DNA of 64,000 bases from Pelomonas baiyunensis (GCF_043555935.1 NZ_JBIGIB010000002.1:310001-374000), one strand, 5' to 3'. Numbered from the stretch's first letter, positions 36,441 through 44,798 are shown. Notes: generated by a model not told the origin, from the sequence alone. Numbers and translations are program-made.

Positions 36441-37493
36441 TCAGAGAGTCCGAACCAGCTTGCTGCGCGCCCAGTCGTCCGCCACGCGCGCGGGCGTCGA
36501 GTCGGCGGCCTGCACGCGCTGCAGCAGCTCTTCCACGCGCTCGGCGATCTTGCTGACCTCGGCCATCACGGCGGTCTCTTCGCCTTCGTTGCGGTACTCC
36601 CGCGCCACGCTGATGATGCCGCCGGCGTTCACCAGGTAGTCCGGCAGGTAGCAGATGCCGCGGCGCTGCAGGGCGTCGCCATCGGCCGGCGTGGCCAGCT
36701 GGTTGTTGGCGGCGCCGGCAATCAGCTTGGCACGCAGCGTGGGCACGGTCTGCTCATTGAGCGAAGCGCCCAGCGCGCACGGCGCCAGCACGTCCACGTC
36801 CGTCGAGAGGATGTCGGCCACGCCCACGGCGGTAGCGCCGAACTGGGCCACGGCGCGCTCCACCTTGGCTGCGTCCACATCGGCCACCACCAGCTTCGCG
36901 CCTGCGCGGTGCAGGAACTCCGCCAGGTGCCAGCCCACGGCGCCCAGGCCTTGCAGCGCCACGCGCACGCCGTCCAGCGAGCTGCGGCCCAGCACCAGGC
37001 GGGCACCGGCTTGGATGGAGACGAACACGCCCCAGGCCGTCTTGGGGCTGGGGTCGCCGCCGAAGGCGCCTTCACGCGGGATGCCGCTGACGAAGGGCGT
37101 CACGGCTTGCATGCCGCGCATGTCGGCGGTGGTGGTGCCCACGTCTTCGGCCGTGATGTAGGCGCCTTGCAGCGACTGAACGGCGCGGCCAAAGGCGGCG
37201 AAGAGGGCGGGGCGGTCGAACGCGCCCTGCGGCTTCAGGATCACGGCCTTGCCGCCGCCAAACGGCAGGTCGGCCAGCGCGTTCTTCAGGCTCATGCCTT
37301 GCGACAGGCGCAGCGCGTCATTCAGCGCCGCGGCTTCAGATTCGTAGTGCCACAGGCGGCAGCCGCCGAATGCGGGGCCGCGCGCGGTGCTGTGAACGGC
37401 CAGGATGGCCTTGAGGCCCGTGGCCGGGTCGGTGGCGAGCAGCACGCGCTCGTGGGGGGCTTGCTCGGGCAGGCCGAAGAGGGAGGTCGTCAT
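36441..37493 (-). CDS. Leu/Glu/Phe/Val dehydrogenase
   Basis: A 350-residue NAD-dependent amino-acid dehydrogenase oxidatively deaminating branched-chain or aromatic amino acids to 2-oxo acids. Motifs are GPAFGGCRLWHYESEAAA near residue 46, the catalytic-Lys segment DLPFGGGKAVI near 80, TAEDVGTTTADM near 115, and the dinucleotide loop VALQGLGAVGWHLAEFL near 177. Its length and sequence fit leucine or valine dehydrogenase more than glutamate dehydrogenase (about 420). It converges on the LIV transporter, so imported leucine, isoleucine or valine are probable substrates. The ATG at 37493 gives the conserved MTTSLFGLPE start. Confidence 0.88.
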   Translation of the reverse strand: MTTSLFGLPEQAPHERVLLATDPATGLKAILAVHSTARGPAFGGCRLWHYESEAAALNDALRLSQGMSLKNALADLPFGGGKAVILKPQGAFDRPALFAAFGRAVQSLQGAYITAEDVGTTTADMRGMQAVTPFVSGIPREGAFGGDPSPKTAWGVFVSIQAGARLVLGRSSLDGVRVALQGLGAVGWHLAEFLHRAGAKLVVADVDAAKVERAVAQFGATAVGVADILSTDVDVLAPCALGASLNEQTVPTLRAKLIAGAANNQLATPADGDALQRRGICYLPDYLVNAGGIISVAREYRNEGEETAVMAEVSKIAERVEELLQRVQAADSTPARVADDWARSKLVRTL

Positions 37494-37532
37494 CTTGAAG
37501 GGCGCTGGGTAAGCGCAGCAGTGAAAGAAGAA

Positions 37533-37555
37533 CGGCCACGCTTGTGGCGTGGCCG
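37533..37555 (-). terminator. Probable terminator of the 2-oxoglutarate dioxygenase gene
   Basis: A 9-bp stem (CGGCCACGC with GCGTGGCCG) with a TTGTG loop is followed on the minus strand by TTCTTCTTTC. It lies 33 bases after the dioxygenase stop and upstream of the dehydrogenase start. Confidence 0.6.
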
Positions 37556-37587
37556 AGCTCAATTTTACGGAGGCTGGGTGGGGCCGG

Positions 37588-38316
37588 TCACGGCCCTTGG
37601 AAGCCGTCCCTTCGCAAGGTGATGACCAGGGTGTCGCGCCAGCCGCGCTCGCCCGGGTCCAGCGGCTGGATGGGCGTGGTTTCGTGGATCACGCGCTCGT
37701 CGTCCAGCAGCAGGGTGGTCCAGGGCTGGGTCATGGTGAAGCGCTGGCCCGCCGGGCCGTGGGCCTCGAACACGCGGGACTCGCCGCCCTTGATCTGGTG
37801 GCGGCCCACCATCAGCACGGCCACCAGGTCCACGCCGTCCCGGTGGGCGCCCTCGGGCGTGGGGCGGCCGATGCCGTCGCTGGTGTCGATGCGAAACGGG
37901 TGCGCCTCGATGAACCACGGCCGCTCGCCCTTGAGCGCCGACGTGACGCGGGCCAGGCCCACGAGCAGGGCGTTCCAGGCGGGCGAAGTCACCATCTCCT
38001 GCGCCAGCGGCACGTACCAGCGCTGGATGCCGCCGTGCAGGGCGTTGTAGTCCAGAGGCTGCCAGTGCGCGCGGTGGGGGCTGAGCGTCACCGCATCCCC
38101 GTCCACGACGAAGCAGCCGTGGCGGCGGAACCGGTAGCGGCCGCCGTCGCGCAGGTAGCCGTCAGGCGGCAGGTCGTCCCAGCAGGGGCGCAGGGCTTCG
38201 AGGCCCTCTGCGCTCACGCCCAAGACGCCAAGGGATGCGGGCGCCAGCACGGCCTCGCCATCCCGCTTCAGGGTGCCGACGACATCGGCCGGGTCGGTCC
38301 AGGGCGGCTCGAACAT
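37588..38316 (-). CDS. 2-oxoglutarate/Fe(II) dioxygenase family protein (PF10014-like)
   Basis: A 242-residue putative non-haem iron oxygenase. The facial triad is likely His158 and Asp160 in EGAHRDGVD and His211 in RVIHETTPI, with an Arg in RDTLVITLR (about 227-235) to bind 2-oxoglutarate. GYLRDGGRYRFRRHG near residue 53 and the HRAHWQPLDYNALHGGIQRW region resemble the BsmA/isoleucine-hydroxylase family, members of which hydroxylate aliphatic amino acids. The neighbouring Leu/Val-type dehydrogenase and the nearby LIV transporter fit such a role; this is inference. Start at MFEPPWTD is set by family alignment. Confidence 0.8.
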   Translation of the reverse strand: MFEPPWTDPADVVGTLKRDGEAVLAPASLGVLGVSAEGLEALRPCWDDLPPDGYLRDGGRYRFRRHGCFVVDGDAVTLSPHRAHWQPLDYNALHGGIQRWYVPLAQEMVTSPAWNALLVGLARVTSALKGERPWFIEAHPFRIDTSDGIGRPTPEGAHRDGVDLVAVLMVGRHQIKGGESRVFEAHGPAGQRFTMTQPWTTLLLDDERVIHETTPIQPLDPGERGWRDTLVITLRRDGFQGP

Positions 38317-38327
38317 CGTGCGCCGCC

Positions 38328-39356
38328 TCAGCCGGCTGCGTGCTTGTCGGCTTCGGACGTGAACGCGTCCGCGTAGAACTCGTCGCCGGGCAACTGACAC
38401 TGCGCCACGAAGTCGCGCTGCGCCGACTCCACCATGATGGGCGCACCGCAGGCATACACCTGGTGACCGGACAGGTCGGGCAGGTCGGCCATCACGGCGC
38501 GGTGCACGAACCCGGTGCGGCCCGTCCAGCCTTCATCGGGCTCGGACAGCACGGGCACGTAGGTCAGGCCCGGGATGTCGCGCGCGGCCTGCTCCGCCCA
38601 GGCGTGCAGGTAGAGGTCGGCCTGCTTGCGAGCGCCCCAGTACAGCACCATGGGGCGGGTGCTGCCGATGTGCTGCGCGCGCTCGATGATGGCCTTGATG
38701 GGGGCAAAGCCCGTGCCGCTGGCCAGCAGCACGATGGGCTTGTCGCTGTCTTCCCGCAGGAAGAAGCTGCCGAAGGGCCCTTCCATGCGCAGGATGTCTT
38801 TTTCCTTCAGCGCGCTGAACACGTGGTCGGTGAACTTGCCGCCGGGCATGTGCCGGATGTGCAGCTCGATCTGGCCTGGCAGGCTGTGCGGCGCGTTGGC
38901 CATGGAGTAGCTGCGACGGGCACCGTCCCGCAGGATGAATTCAACGTATTGGCCCGCGCGGAACTGGAAGTTCTGGTTGGCCGCCAGTTGCATCGTCAGC
39001 ACCGCCACGTCGGCGGCGGGGCGGCTGATGCTGACCACCCGCGTGGGCAGCTTCAGCACCGGGAATTCGCCGGCGCCGGGCACTGTGCGGGCTTCCAGCG
39101 TGCAGTCGGTTTGCGGGCGGGCGCAGCAGGTCAGGACGAATCCGCTGGCTTCTTCTTCGGCCGACAGCGCCTTGGCCTGGTGCGGGCCATGCTCCACACG
39201 GCCGTCCAGCAGCTTGCACTTGCAGGAGCCGCAGGCGCCGTCCTTGCAGCCGTAGGGCAGGCCGATGCCGTTGCGGATGGCGGCGGCGAGCAGCGTGTCG
39301 TCGCCTTCGGTCGCGTACACGCGGCCAGCGGGTTGGATGGTGATCTGGAAGGACAT
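38328..39356 (-). CDS. 2Fe-2S flavoprotein NAD(P)H reductase, annotated as CDP-6-deoxy-delta-3,4-glucoseen reductase-like
   Basis: A 342-residue three-domain electron-transfer reductase. The N-terminal plant-type 2Fe-2S domain has CKDGACGSC (Cys37, 42, 45) and a distal Cys near 77; an FAD-binding domain has RRSYSMANAP near 155; the NAD(P) domain has VLLASGTGFAPIKAIIE near 215 and YACGAPIMVE near 310. The architecture is shared by AscD-like reductases, phenol hydroxylase reductases and MmoC. No dideoxysugar genes are present, so the AscD label is a family name rather than a function. It is separated from the dioxygenase by 11 bases in the same direction, so it could supply electrons to another oxygenase. 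Start ATG at 39356. Confidence 0.88.
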   Translation of the reverse strand: MSFQITIQPAGRVYATEGDDTLLAAAIRNGIGLPYGCKDGACGSCKCKLLDGRVEHGPHQAKALSAEEEASGFVLTCCARPQTDCTLEARTVPGAGEFPVLKLPTRVVSISRPAADVAVLTMQLAANQNFQFRAGQYVEFILRDGARRSYSMANAPHSLPGQIELHIRHMPGGKFTDHVFSALKEKDILRMEGPFGSFFLREDSDKPIVLLASGTGFAPIKAIIERAQHIGSTRPMVLYWGARKQADLYLHAWAEQAARDIPGLTYVPVLSEPDEGWTGRTGFVHRAVMADLPDLSGHQVYACGAPIMVESAQRDFVAQCQLPGDEFYADAFTSEADKHAAG

Positions 39357-39374
39357 GGGTTCCTGAAAAGGCAG

Positions 39375-39401
39375 CGGCCCCGCAGAGATGCCTCGGGGCC
39401 G
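39375..39401. other. Hairpin in the divergent intergenic region
   Basis: CGGCCCCG and CGGGGCCG form a perfect 8-bp stem with an 11-base loop between two divergent genes. It may be a leader structure or an operator; there is no T-tract. Confidence 0.35.
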
Positions 39402-39433
39402 TAGACTGCGCCGCATTTTGCCGTACCCCTGAG

Positions 39434-40294
39434 ATGACCCCAAACCTGTTGATCATTGGCTGCGGCGACGTGGGGCTGCGGGTGCTGCGGCACTGGCCGG
39501 GTGCGGGCCGGGTTCGGGTGCTGACGTCCAGCCCGAATCGCGTGGCCGGGCTACGGGCCGCCGGGGCCTTGCCGCTGCGGGGCAACCTGGACGACGCGTC
39601 CAGCCTGCGCCGTTTGGCGGGGTTGTCCAACCGGGTGCTGCACCTGGCGCCGCCGGCCCCTCAGGGGGTGACGGACGAGCGCACCCGGCGCCTGCTGGCG
39701 GCTCTCAGCCACCGGCCGCCCGAGGTGCTGGTGTACGCCAGCACCACCGGGGTTTACGGCGACTGTGGTGGCGCCTGGGTCGATGAAACACGCACGCTTC
39801 GCCCCGGCACCGACCGGGCTCGCCGGCGCGTGGATGCCGAGCGGCAACTGCGGGCCTTCGGCCGCTGCACCGGCACGCGCGTGGTGCTGCTGCGCATCCC
39901 GGGCATTTACGCGCCCGATCGCGAAGGCGGCCACCCGCGCGAGCGCCTGGCGCGCGGCACGCCCGTGCTGCAGGCGCAAGACGATGTGTTCACCAACCAC
40001 ATCCACGCCGACGACCTGGCGCGGGCTTGCGTGCGCGCCTTGTGGGCGGGGCGGCCCCAGCGGGCAGTCAACGTGTGTGACGACAGCCAACTGCGCATGG
40101 GCGACTACTTCGACCTGGCGGCCGACCTCTGCGGTCTGCCGCGGCCCGCACGCATCTCACGCGAGGCGGCGGCGGAGCAAATGAGCCCGATGCAGATGAG
40201 CTTCTGGAGCGAGTCGCGCCGGCTGCGCAACGCGCGCATGAAGCAGGAACTGGGGCTGCAGCTGCACTACCCGACGCCGCGCGACGGGCTGTAG
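39434..40294 (+). CDS. NAD-dependent epimerase/SDR family protein (YeeZ-like)
   Basis: A 286-residue extended short-chain dehydrogenase fold. The N-terminus LLIIGCGDVGLRVL holds a GxGxxG-type nucleotide loop (GCGDVG, residues 6-11), residues around 95 read VYASTTGVYGDCGG, and RIPGIYAPDRE lies near 155. The usual catalytic YxxxK is replaced by ERQLRAF-type sequence, as in YeeZ-like proteins, which are poorly characterised. It is divergent from the 2Fe-2S reductase with 77 bases between starts. Confidence 0.85.
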   Translation: MTPNLLIIGCGDVGLRVLRHWPGAGRVRVLTSSPNRVAGLRAAGALPLRGNLDDASSLRRLAGLSNRVLHLAPPAPQGVTDERTRRLLAALSHRPPEVLVYASTTGVYGDCGGAWVDETRTLRPGTDRARRRVDAERQLRAFGRCTGTRVVLLRIPGIYAPDREGGHPRERLARGTPVLQAQDDVFTNHIHADDLARACVRALWAGRPQRAVNVCDDSQLRMGDYFDLAADLCGLPRPARISREAAAEQMSPMQMSFWSESRRLRNARMKQELGLQLHYPTPRDGL

Positions 40295-40302
40295 GCGCGC
40301 GC

Positions 40303-40881
40303 TCAGCGACGGCGGCTGCTGCGCCAGTGGCGGATCAGCAGCCAGGCGCCCAGCATGCCGCCCAGGTGCGCAAAGTGCGCCACGCCGCTGCTGCGGCCGA
40401 AGCCCATCACCAACTCCAGCCCGCCGAAGATGGCGACGAAGACCTTGGCCTTCATCGGGATGGGCGGAATCAGCGGCACGATGATGCGGTTCGGGAACAG
40501 CATGCCGAAGGACAGCAGCAGGCCGAAGATGGCCCCCGACGCCCCGACCGTGGGTGCGCCGGTGCCAATCGCCCAGGTGAACAGCAACTGCACCAGCGCC
40601 GCGCTCAGCGTGCTGGCCAGCAGGATTTGTGTGTAGCGGCGGGCGCCCCAGACCCGCTCCAACTCGCCGCCAAACATCCACAGCCCCAGCATGTTGAACA
40701 GCAGGTGCGTGAAGTCGCCGTGCAGGAATGCGTAGGTGAGCAACTGCCAGGGCATGAAGGCGCCGGTGGCCAGCGGCCAGAGCTCGAACCACCAGGCCAG
40801 ACCCGGGGCCAACTCGAACAAGCAAAACACGCCGACGCAGGCGAGCAGGAACGCTTTGGTGACGGGAGGCAGGGGCGGCAT
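40303..40881 (-). CDS. Rhomboid-family intramembrane serine protease
   Basis: A 192-residue six-helix membrane protease. The catalytic Ser115 is in GASGAIFG and the His172 in VAHFAHLGGMLGA; HGDFTHLLFNMLGLW near residue 54 contains the conserved HxxxN helix-2 signature. It is a minimal 6-TM form without an added cytosolic domain. It converges on the SDR gene with 8 bases between stops. A tRNA gene lies upstream in the same direction. Confidence 0.93.
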   Translation of the reverse strand: MPPLPPVTKAFLLACVGVFCLFELAPGLAWWFELWPLATGAFMPWQLLTYAFLHGDFTHLLFNMLGLWMFGGELERVWGARRYTQILLASTLSAALVQLLFTWAIGTGAPTVGASGAIFGLLLSFGMLFPNRIIVPLIPPIPMKAKVFVAIFGGLELVMGFGRSSGVAHFAHLGGMLGAWLLIRHWRSSRRR

Positions 40882-40977
40882 GAGGGTCGGGGTCAGCGCG
40901 CGGAGAGCGCGGGGCCGGCGAGGGAGTCGCGGCTTGCCGATTCAGTGTATGCCAGGGGGAGAGCTTGCCGTTTCGCC

Positions 40978-41062
40978 TGGTGCCCGGGGCCGGACTCGAA
41001 CCGGCACACCTTGCGGCGGGGGATTTTGAGTCCCCTGCGTCTACCGATTTCGCCACCCGGGC
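40978..41062 (-). tRNA. tRNA-Leu(CAA)
   Basis: An 85-nt class II tRNA including the encoded CCA. The acceptor stem is GCCCGGG pairing with CCCGGGC, the anticodon loop is CTCAAAA (anticodon CAA) on a GGGGA/TCCCC stem, a long variable arm (CGCCGCAAGGTGTG region) is present, and the T-loop is GTTCGAGTC. It reads UUG leucine codons. Confidence 0.96.
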
Positions 41063-41140
41063 CCGTCGGAAACAGCAACGCGCTTTCGGCGCGAGGGGCG
41101 CATTATGCACCGACGCAGGCGCGGTCTGAGGCGTCGCTGC

Positions 41141-41146
41141 CACAAT
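41141..41146 (+). promoter_or_regulatory. Candidate -10 element adjacent to the cysM start
   Basis: CACAAT ends 6 bases before the ATG with no Shine-Dalgarno between, compatible with a leaderless message. Confidence 0.28.
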
Positions 41147-41152
41147 CCTTGC

Positions 41153-42049
41153 ATGACCTATCCGACCCTTGAAGATGTCATCGGCGCCACGCCCCTGGTG
41201 CGACTGCAGCGTTTGCCCGGCGCAGAACCGCGCGGCAACGTGGTGCTGGCCAAGCTGGAGGGCAACAACCCGGCCGGCTCCGTGAAGGACCGCCCGGCCA
41301 TCAGCATGATCCGCCGGGCCGAAGAGCGCGGCGAAATCAAGCCCGGGGACACGCTCATCGAAGCCACCTCGGGCAACACCGGCATCGCCCTGGCCATGGC
41401 GGCCGCCATTCGCGGCTACCGCATGGTGTTGATCATGCCGGAGGACCTCTCCATCGAACGCGCTCAAACCATGAAAGCGTTCGGGGCCGAACTCATCCTG
41501 ACGCCCAAGGCAGGCGGCATGGAATACGCGCGTGACCTGGCCGAGCAAATGGCCCGTGAAGGCAAAGGCCGGGTGCTGGACCAGTTCGCCAACGCCGACA
41601 ACCCGCGCGTGCACTACGAGACGACCGGCCCCGAGCTGTGGACGGCCACGCAGGGCCGCATCACCCATTTCGTCAGCGCCATGGGCACCACAGGCACCAT
41701 CACCGGCGTGTCGCGCTACCTGAAGGAGCAAAACCCGGGCGTGCGCGTGATCGGCGCGCAGCCGGCTGAGGGTTCCCGCATTCCGGGCATTCGCAAATGG
41801 CCCGAGGCCTACCTGCCCAAGATCTACGACCCCCAGGGCGTGGATGAACTCGTGTTGGTGAGCCAGAGCGATGCCGAGGACATGGCGCGTCGGCTGGCGG
41901 CCGAGGAGGGCCTGTTCGCCGGCATCTCGGCTGCGGGTGCGTGCTGGGTGGCCTTGCAGATCGCGCGGCGCGTGGAGAACGCGACCATTGCGTTCATCGT
42001 CTGTGACCGCGGCGATCGTTACCTCTCCACGGGCGTATTTCCCGCATGA
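41153..42049 (+). CDS. cysM: Cysteine synthase B (O-acetylserine sulfhydrylase B)
   Basis: A 298-residue PLP enzyme forming cysteine from O-acetylserine and sulfide or thiosulfate. The Schiff-base lysine is Lys45 in NNPAGSVKDRPA, the substrate loop is EATSGNTGIALAMAAA near residue 68, and the glycine-rich phosphate-binding loop is MGTTGTITGVSRYL near 178. The CysM rather than CysK identity rests on the TPLVRLQRLPG start, the IGATPLV region and length. The NUDIX gene starts inside its stop (ATGA overlap), then tusA follows, giving a small sulfur-related group. Confidence 0.95.
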   Translation: MTYPTLEDVIGATPLVRLQRLPGAEPRGNVVLAKLEGNNPAGSVKDRPAISMIRRAEERGEIKPGDTLIEATSGNTGIALAMAAAIRGYRMVLIMPEDLSIERAQTMKAFGAELILTPKAGGMEYARDLAEQMAREGKGRVLDQFANADNPRVHYETTGPELWTATQGRITHFVSAMGTTGTITGVSRYLKEQNPGVRVIGAQPAEGSRIPGIRKWPEAYLPKIYDPQGVDELVLVSQSDAEDMARRLAAEEGLFAGISAAGACWVALQIARRVENATIAFIVCDRGDRYLSTGVFPA

Positions 42050-42579
42050 AGCTGCCGCGCTTCTGCCCCGATTGCGCCAGCGAGCTGGCGTGGATGGCGC
42101 GCGCAGAAGATGGCGGCGAGAAGACGCGCCTGCGTTGCCCGGCCTGCGAGTTCACGCACTGGAACAACCCCACGCCGGTGCTGGCGGCGGTGATCGAGTG
42201 CGCCGACCGCGACGGGCAGGTGCTGCTGGCCCGCAATGCCGCCTGGCCCGGCCGCTTTTTTGGCCTCGTGACGGGCTTCCTGGAGGCCGGCGAGGCGCCC
42301 GAAGACGGCATTCGCCGCGAGATTGCCGAGGAAACCTCGCTGCAGGTGACGGCGCTGAACCTGCTCGGCGTGTGGGACTTCCAGCGCATGAACCAGATCA
42401 TCATTGCCTACCACGCGCAGGCGCAGGGCGAGATTTGCCTGTCGCCGGAGCTGGCCGAGTACAAGCTGCTGGCGCCGCAAGACGTGCGGTGCTGGCCCCA
42501 GGGCACGGGGCAGGCGTTGGCGCAATGGTTGCGCAGCCGCGGCATCGAGCCGCAGTGGATGGACCTCAAGCGAGAATAG
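42046..42579 (+). CDS. NUDIX hydrolase with N-terminal zinc ribbon
   Basis: A 177-residue pyrophosphohydrolase. Residues 1-40 form a zinc ribbon with Cys7, Cys10, Cys31 and Cys34, and residues 77-99 are the NUDIX box GFLEAGEAPEDGIRREIAEE, followed by TSL. The consensus G after the EE pair is replaced by Ser, a common variation. Zinc-ribbon NUDIX proteins include NudC-like NADH pyrophosphatases, but this one is shorter than E. coli NudC (257) and the substrate is open. It is coupled to cysM by a 4-base overlap. Confidence 0.88.
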   Translation: MKLPRFCPDCASELAWMARAEDGGEKTRLRCPACEFTHWNNPTPVLAAVIECADRDGQVLLARNAAWPGRFFGLVTGFLEAGEAPEDGIRREIAEETSLQVTALNLLGVWDFQRMNQIIIAYHAQAQGEICLSPELAEYKLLAPQDVRCWPQGTGQALAQWLRSRGIEPQWMDLKRE

Positions 42580-42583
42580 ACAG

Positions 42584-42811
42584 ATGGACGTTCAACGTGA
42601 GATCGACACCCGGGGGCTGAACTGCCCGCTGCCCATCCTCAAGGCCAAGAAGGCGCTGGCGGAAATGCAGAGCGGCGAGTTGCTGCGCGTGGTGGCCACC
42701 GACCCCGGTTCCATGCGCGACTTCCAGGCCTTTTCCCGGCAGACCGGCAATGCGCTGGTGGCGCAGGACGTGGCCGGCGCCGAGTTCGTGCACGTGCTGC
42801 GTCGGCGTTAA
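42584..42811 (+). CDS. TusA-family sulfurtransferase
   Basis: A 75-residue small protein with the TusA signature TRGLNCPLPILKAKKAL; Cys14 is the persulfide carrier. TusA relays sulfur for tRNA 2-thiouridine and molybdenum cofactor synthesis. It is 4 bases from the NUDIX stop and follows cysM, suggesting a sulfur-handling cluster. The final bases overlap the convergent galU stop by 4. YedF/TusA paralogues are not separable by eye. Confidence 0.92.
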   Translation: MDVQREIDTRGLNCPLPILKAKKALAEMQSGELLRVVATDPGSMRDFQAFSRQTGNALVAQDVAGAEFVHVLRRR

Positions 42812-43701
42812 AGCGCCAGCCCCTGCAAGAACTCGCGGAAGCCGGCGCCCAGTTGCGGGTGCGCCAAGGCGAGTTCCACATTGGCCTGCAGGAAGCCTTC
42901 TTTGCTGCCGCAGTCGTAGCGCTTGCCGTCGTAGCGGTAGGCAAACACCTTTTCCCGGCGCAGCAGGCCGGCGATGCCGTCGGTGAGCTGGATCTCGCCG
43001 CCCACGCCGCGCGGCTGGTTCGCAATTTCATGGAACACGCCAGGCGTGAGGATGTAGCGGCCGGCCACGCCCAGGCGTGACGGGGCGGCCTCAGGGGCGG
43101 GCTTCTCCACGATGCGATGCACGTCCATCAGCTGCTCGCCCACGGCCGTGCCGGCCACGATGCCGTAGCGGCGCGTGTGCTCGGCCGGCACCTCTTGCAC
43201 CGCGAGGATGGAGGCGCGCCACTCCGCAAATTGTTCGACCATTTGCTTCAGGATCGGGCGGTCGGGCGTGGGGCCCACCATCAGGTCGTCGGCCAGCAGC
43301 ACGGCAAAGGCCTCGTTGCCGATCAGCCGCTGGCCGCACAGCACCGCGTGGCCCAGGCCCAGGGCCTGGGGTTGGCGCACGTAGATGCACTCCATGTCGT
43401 CGGGCTTCACCGAGCGCACCACGTCCAGCAGCTCCTGCTTGCCGGCTTGTTCCAGCGCCACCTCCAGCTCGAAGGTCATGTCGAAATGGTCTTCGATCGG
43501 GCGCTTGTGGCGGCCGGTCACGAAAATCATCTCCCGCACGCCTGCGGCGTAGGCCTCTTCCACGGCGTACTGGATGAGCGGCTTGTCGACCACCGGCAGC
43601 ATTTCCTTGGGCTGCGCCTTGGTGGCGGGCAGGAAGCGTGTGCCCAAGCCGGCAACCGGGAAGATGGCTTTGGTGATCGGGGCAGGGGTCGGCGTGGGCA
43701 T
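42808..43701 (-). CDS. galU: UTP--glucose-1-phosphate uridylyltransferase
   Basis: A 297-residue nucleotidyltransferase producing UDP-glucose for envelope polysaccharides. It has the nucleotide-binding AIFPVAGLGTRFLPATKAQPKE near residue 12, the VDKPLIQYAVEEA segment with a catalytic Lys, FVTGRHKRPIEDHFD near 80, and VEKPAPEAAPSRLG near 190. The ATG at 43701 gives the standard length (E. coli 302); an upstream in-frame ATG at 43722 is possible. It stands alone on its strand, convergent with tusA. Confidence 0.95.
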   Translation of the reverse strand: MPTPTPAPITKAIFPVAGLGTRFLPATKAQPKEMLPVVDKPLIQYAVEEAYAAGVREMIFVTGRHKRPIEDHFDMTFELEVALEQAGKQELLDVVRSVKPDDMECIYVRQPQALGLGHAVLCGQRLIGNEAFAVLLADDLMVGPTPDRPILKQMVEQFAEWRASILAVQEVPAEHTRRYGIVAGTAVGEQLMDVHRIVEKPAPEAAPSRLGVAGRYILTPGVFHEIANQPRGVGGEIQLTDGIAGLLRREKVFAYRYDGKRYDCGSKEGFLQANVELALAHPQLGAGFREFLQGLAL

Positions 43702-43786
43702 GAACGTAAACTGAAACGACAAGTTCCAAAGATTCTGTCATGCGGGTTGTGACCGTCTGTGCAGGACGCCGCCGGGAGGCCACGAC

Positions 43787-44737
43787 ATGACCGTTCTCAT
43801 CCTTGAACCGCTGGAAGCTGACGTGGTGCAGTGGCTGGCCGAACGCCACGATGCGCGGTTCGCGCCTGAGCTGGTGGGGGACACCGAGGGCCTGGTTCAG
43901 GCCTTGCAAGCCGCACGTGCCTTGATCGCCCCGCCCGAGGTCGGCATTGACGCGGCGCTGCTGCGCCGGGCGCCCACGCTGCGCGCCATCGGCCGGGCCA
44001 GCGGCGGGGCGGACAACGTGGACGCCGACGCCTGCCGCGCGGCGGGGGTGGACGTCGTGCGCTCGCAGGCCTCCACGGCCAGCGCCGAGGCGGAATTCGC
44101 GATCGGGGCGTTGTTGAGCCTGCTGCGCCGCTTGCCGGTGCAGGGCAGCGACGGCTTGCTGGTGGGCCGCGAGCTGGGCTGCTCCACCATCGGGCTGCTG
44201 GGGCTGACGCCCACGGCGCGGGTGCTCACGCAGCTGCTGCAGGCGTTTGGCGCGCGGGTCATCGGCTACGACCCGTCCTTGCACCCCAACGACCCCTTGT
44301 GGGCTCGCTGGGGCATCGAGGCCGTGGGCCTGAACGCGTTGGCCGAACAGTCCGACGGGCTGGTGCTGCTGCTGCCGTACTTCGATCGCTACCGCGGCCT
44401 CTTGGGCGAGCGGCAGCTGGACCAGGCGCGGCCCGGTCAGGTGCTGGTGGTGTTGAGCCCATCGGGCCTGGTGGCCGAGGCGCCGCTGGCCCGGGCCTTG
44501 CGCCAGGGCACCGTGCGTGCCGCGTGGTTCGATGGACTGGAGCCCGGCTGGCTGGAGCCCGGCAGCCCGTTGCACGGCTTGAGCACCGTGCAGGTGACGC
44601 CCCGTGTGGCGGGCACGACCCGAGAGTCTCGGGTGCGGGCGGCCTGGGCGGTGGCCCGGGGCATCGACGCTTTGCTGTCGGCGGCCGATGCGGAGGCGGC
44701 AGCCGCGCAGGATTACGGCGCGCGGCTGCCGGTTTAA
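43787..44737 (+). CDS. D-2-hydroxyacid dehydrogenase homologue lacking conserved catalytic residues
   Basis: A 316-residue member of the D-isomer 2-hydroxyacid dehydrogenase family by overall fold, including RAIGRASGGADNVDADACRA near residue 67 and the C-terminal DGLEPG...VTPRVAGTTRE region. Several signature positions are altered. The NAD loop GxGxxG reads G139-L-T-P-T-A144, the catalytic Arg position is Pro225 (LSPSGLV in place of TARGGLV) and the catalytic His is Arg273 (TPR in place of TPH); Glu252 is retained. It may be a pseudoenzyme or have changed chemistry. The frame is intact and free of stops, so it is not simply a decaying gene. It is divergent from galU by 85 bases. Confidence 0.8.
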   Translation: MTVLILEPLEADVVQWLAERHDARFAPELVGDTEGLVQALQAARALIAPPEVGIDAALLRRAPTLRAIGRASGGADNVDADACRAAGVDVVRSQASTASAEAEFAIGALLSLLRRLPVQGSDGLLVGRELGCSTIGLLGLTPTARVLTQLLQAFGARVIGYDPSLHPNDPLWARWGIEAVGLNALAEQSDGLVLLLPYFDRYRGLLGERQLDQARPGQVLVVLSPSGLVAEAPLARALRQGTVRAAWFDGLEPGWLEPGSPLHGLSTVQVTPRVAGTTRESRVRAAWAVARGIDALLSAADAEAAAAQDYGARLPV

Positions 44738-44798
44738 CTAGCCCGCGGGCTTCACCGGAGCGTCAGGCCCGCTTGTCAGGCCTGACGGCTGAACCCGA

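Noticed and set aside
38328..39356. Possible dideoxysugar biosynthesis, from the CDP-6-deoxy-glucoseen reductase family name
   Set aside because: No sugar nucleotidyltransferase, dehydratase or glycosyltransferase of such a pathway is nearby; galU at 42808 is a housekeeping gene.
40978..41062. tRNA-Leu as an integration site for a genomic island
   Set aside because: No integrase, direct repeat of the tRNA 3' end or foreign-looking genes flank it; the neighbours are ordinary chromosomal genes.
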